Assembly: GCF_000829825.1 (NCBI RefSeq)
Contig: NZ_JXSL01000030.1
Location: 1,247,501-1,311,500 of the forward strand
Length of the DNA: 64,000 bases
DNA from: Paramagnetospirillum magnetotacticum MS-1
GTDB taxonomy: Bacteria > Pseudomonadota > Alphaproteobacteria > Rhodospirillales > Magnetospirillaceae
Reading direction: 5' to 3'
Part shown: positions 63,581 through 64,000 of the stretch, piece after piece
How positions within the stretch are numbered: position 1 is the first letter of the stretch
How the letters are laid out: each line of letters starts with the position of its first letter
Notes under the pieces: generated by a model
The model's database searches: none
Seen by the model: only the letters and a program-made list of their open reading frames with translations
Told to the model about the DNA's origin: nothing
Translations under genes and position numbers: made by a program

Positions 63581-64000
63581 TCAGGACAGATTCCGCGCAA
63601 ACCAGACGATACGGCCGATGATGCGGATCTCCTCGCCGCTGCGGTCGTAGGGGGAATAGCGGCTGTTGTCGGAGATGATGCGGACAGAGGGGATTTCGCC
63701 TCCGGCAAGGCGCTCCAGCCGCTTGGCGACCAGCCCGAACCCGTCGTGCAGAACGAAGATGCCGGTGGGGTTGGGGATGGTCTGGGTGGTGTCGAGCATC
63801 ACCACGTCACCGCCAAGCAGGGTCGGCTCCATGCTGTCGCCGCGCACACGGATGAGCCTCAACCCTGCCGGCCTGAGACGCAGGACGCCACGCAGCCAGG
63901 ACTTCGGAAAGTGCCAGGGAGCGCCTTCTTCCTCGCTTTCCGCCACGGCCCCGCCTCCCATGTCGGCCTCGACGTCGACGAACGGTACAGCGACGTAATC
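63581..64000 (-). CDS. S24 family (LexA/CI-like) repressor, N-terminus outside window
   Basis: The C-terminal peptidase domain of a LexA/CI-type repressor. The frame remains open to the window edge, adding DYVAVPFVDVEAD before the first internal ATG, so the N-terminal DNA-binding domain is probably beyond it. The serine is in RGDSMEPTL and the lysine in VAKRLE. A GGDVVMLD stretch follows. Such repressors are inactivated by RecA-stimulated self-cleavage, tying element activity to DNA damage. Confidence 0.87.
   Translation of the reverse strand, partial: DYVAVPFVDVEADMGGGAVAESEEEGAPWHFPKSWLRGVLRLRPAGLRLIRVRGDSMEPTLLGGDVVMLDTTQTIPNPTGIFVLHDGFGLVAKRLERLAGGEIPSVRIISDNSRYSPYDRSGEEIRIIGRIVWFARNLS

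Overview
The window is one contiguous piece of a GC-rich alphaproteobacterial chromosome. Codon use, very short gene spacing and gene content (ethylmalonyl-CoA pathway, split cobalamin cluster, ChpT-type phosphotransferase, alphaproteobacterial-type Che operon) point to Rhodospirillales. A Magnetospirillum-like genus is the best guess, by inference only: no rRNA or magnetosome gene is present to prove it. Most of the DNA is ordinary core genome; three stretches look accessory.

Layout. 0-3.6 kb: tail of a malic enzyme, a PhoR-type sensor kinase, a Bcr/CflA exporter and a YgjP-type metalloprotease. 3.7-11.6 kb: cobalamin genes cobQ and cobD, then a tightly overlapping run cbiX-cobH-cobL-cobI-cbiG/cobJ. 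11.6-20.5 kb: envelope genes (M48 lipoprotein protease, SGNH-like protein, rppH, YibQ-type deacetylase, ctpA, envC) ending with gpmI. 20.5-24.4 kb: a membrane protein, then a low-GC promoter region and a secreted-type astacin-like protease carrying six near-identical 59-residue repeats, then a DUF6624 protein. 24.6-29.8 kb: ethylmalonyl-CoA pathway genes mcd and ccr, divergent from ecm. 29.8-31.4 kb: palindrome-rich DNA and an unrecognised outer-membrane-like protein. 31.7-39.7 kb: arsC, mscS, a GAF protein, recX, an ABC-2 permease, argD-argF-hslO, a lipoprotein and rpmB. 39.9-46.4 kb: a chemotaxis operon cheA-cheW-cheY-cheB-cheR preceded by chpT. 46.4-53 kb: an RNA methyltransferase and a six-gene operon that joins a SpoIIE-type phosphatase/ATPase and a STAS protein to a complete Mla-type lipid transporter. 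53-59.5 kb: small proteins, a hydrolase, two glycosyltransferases, thrS and infC. 59.6-64 kb: tRNA-Ser(CGA), four copies of a 10-bp motif, then a small serine-recombinase element with an S24-type repressor at the right edge.

How parts work together. The Ccr, Ecm and Mcd enzymes are successive carbon-skeleton steps of the ethylmalonyl-CoA pathway for acetyl-CoA assimilation. Ecm needs adenosylcobalamin, so the nearby cobalamin cluster supplies its cofactor. EnvC, CtpA and the YibQ-like protein form one overlapping envelope/division operon, a pairing known in other Proteobacteria.

The most interesting items are: the partner-switching module built into the Mla operon; the repeat-expanded astacin-like protein; the iterated GCTGTTGACC motif beside tRNA-Ser; the recombinase element with its operator-like palindromes and its SpoVG-like and tiny-ORF neighbours; and the palindromes ahead of the unknown outer-membrane-like protein.
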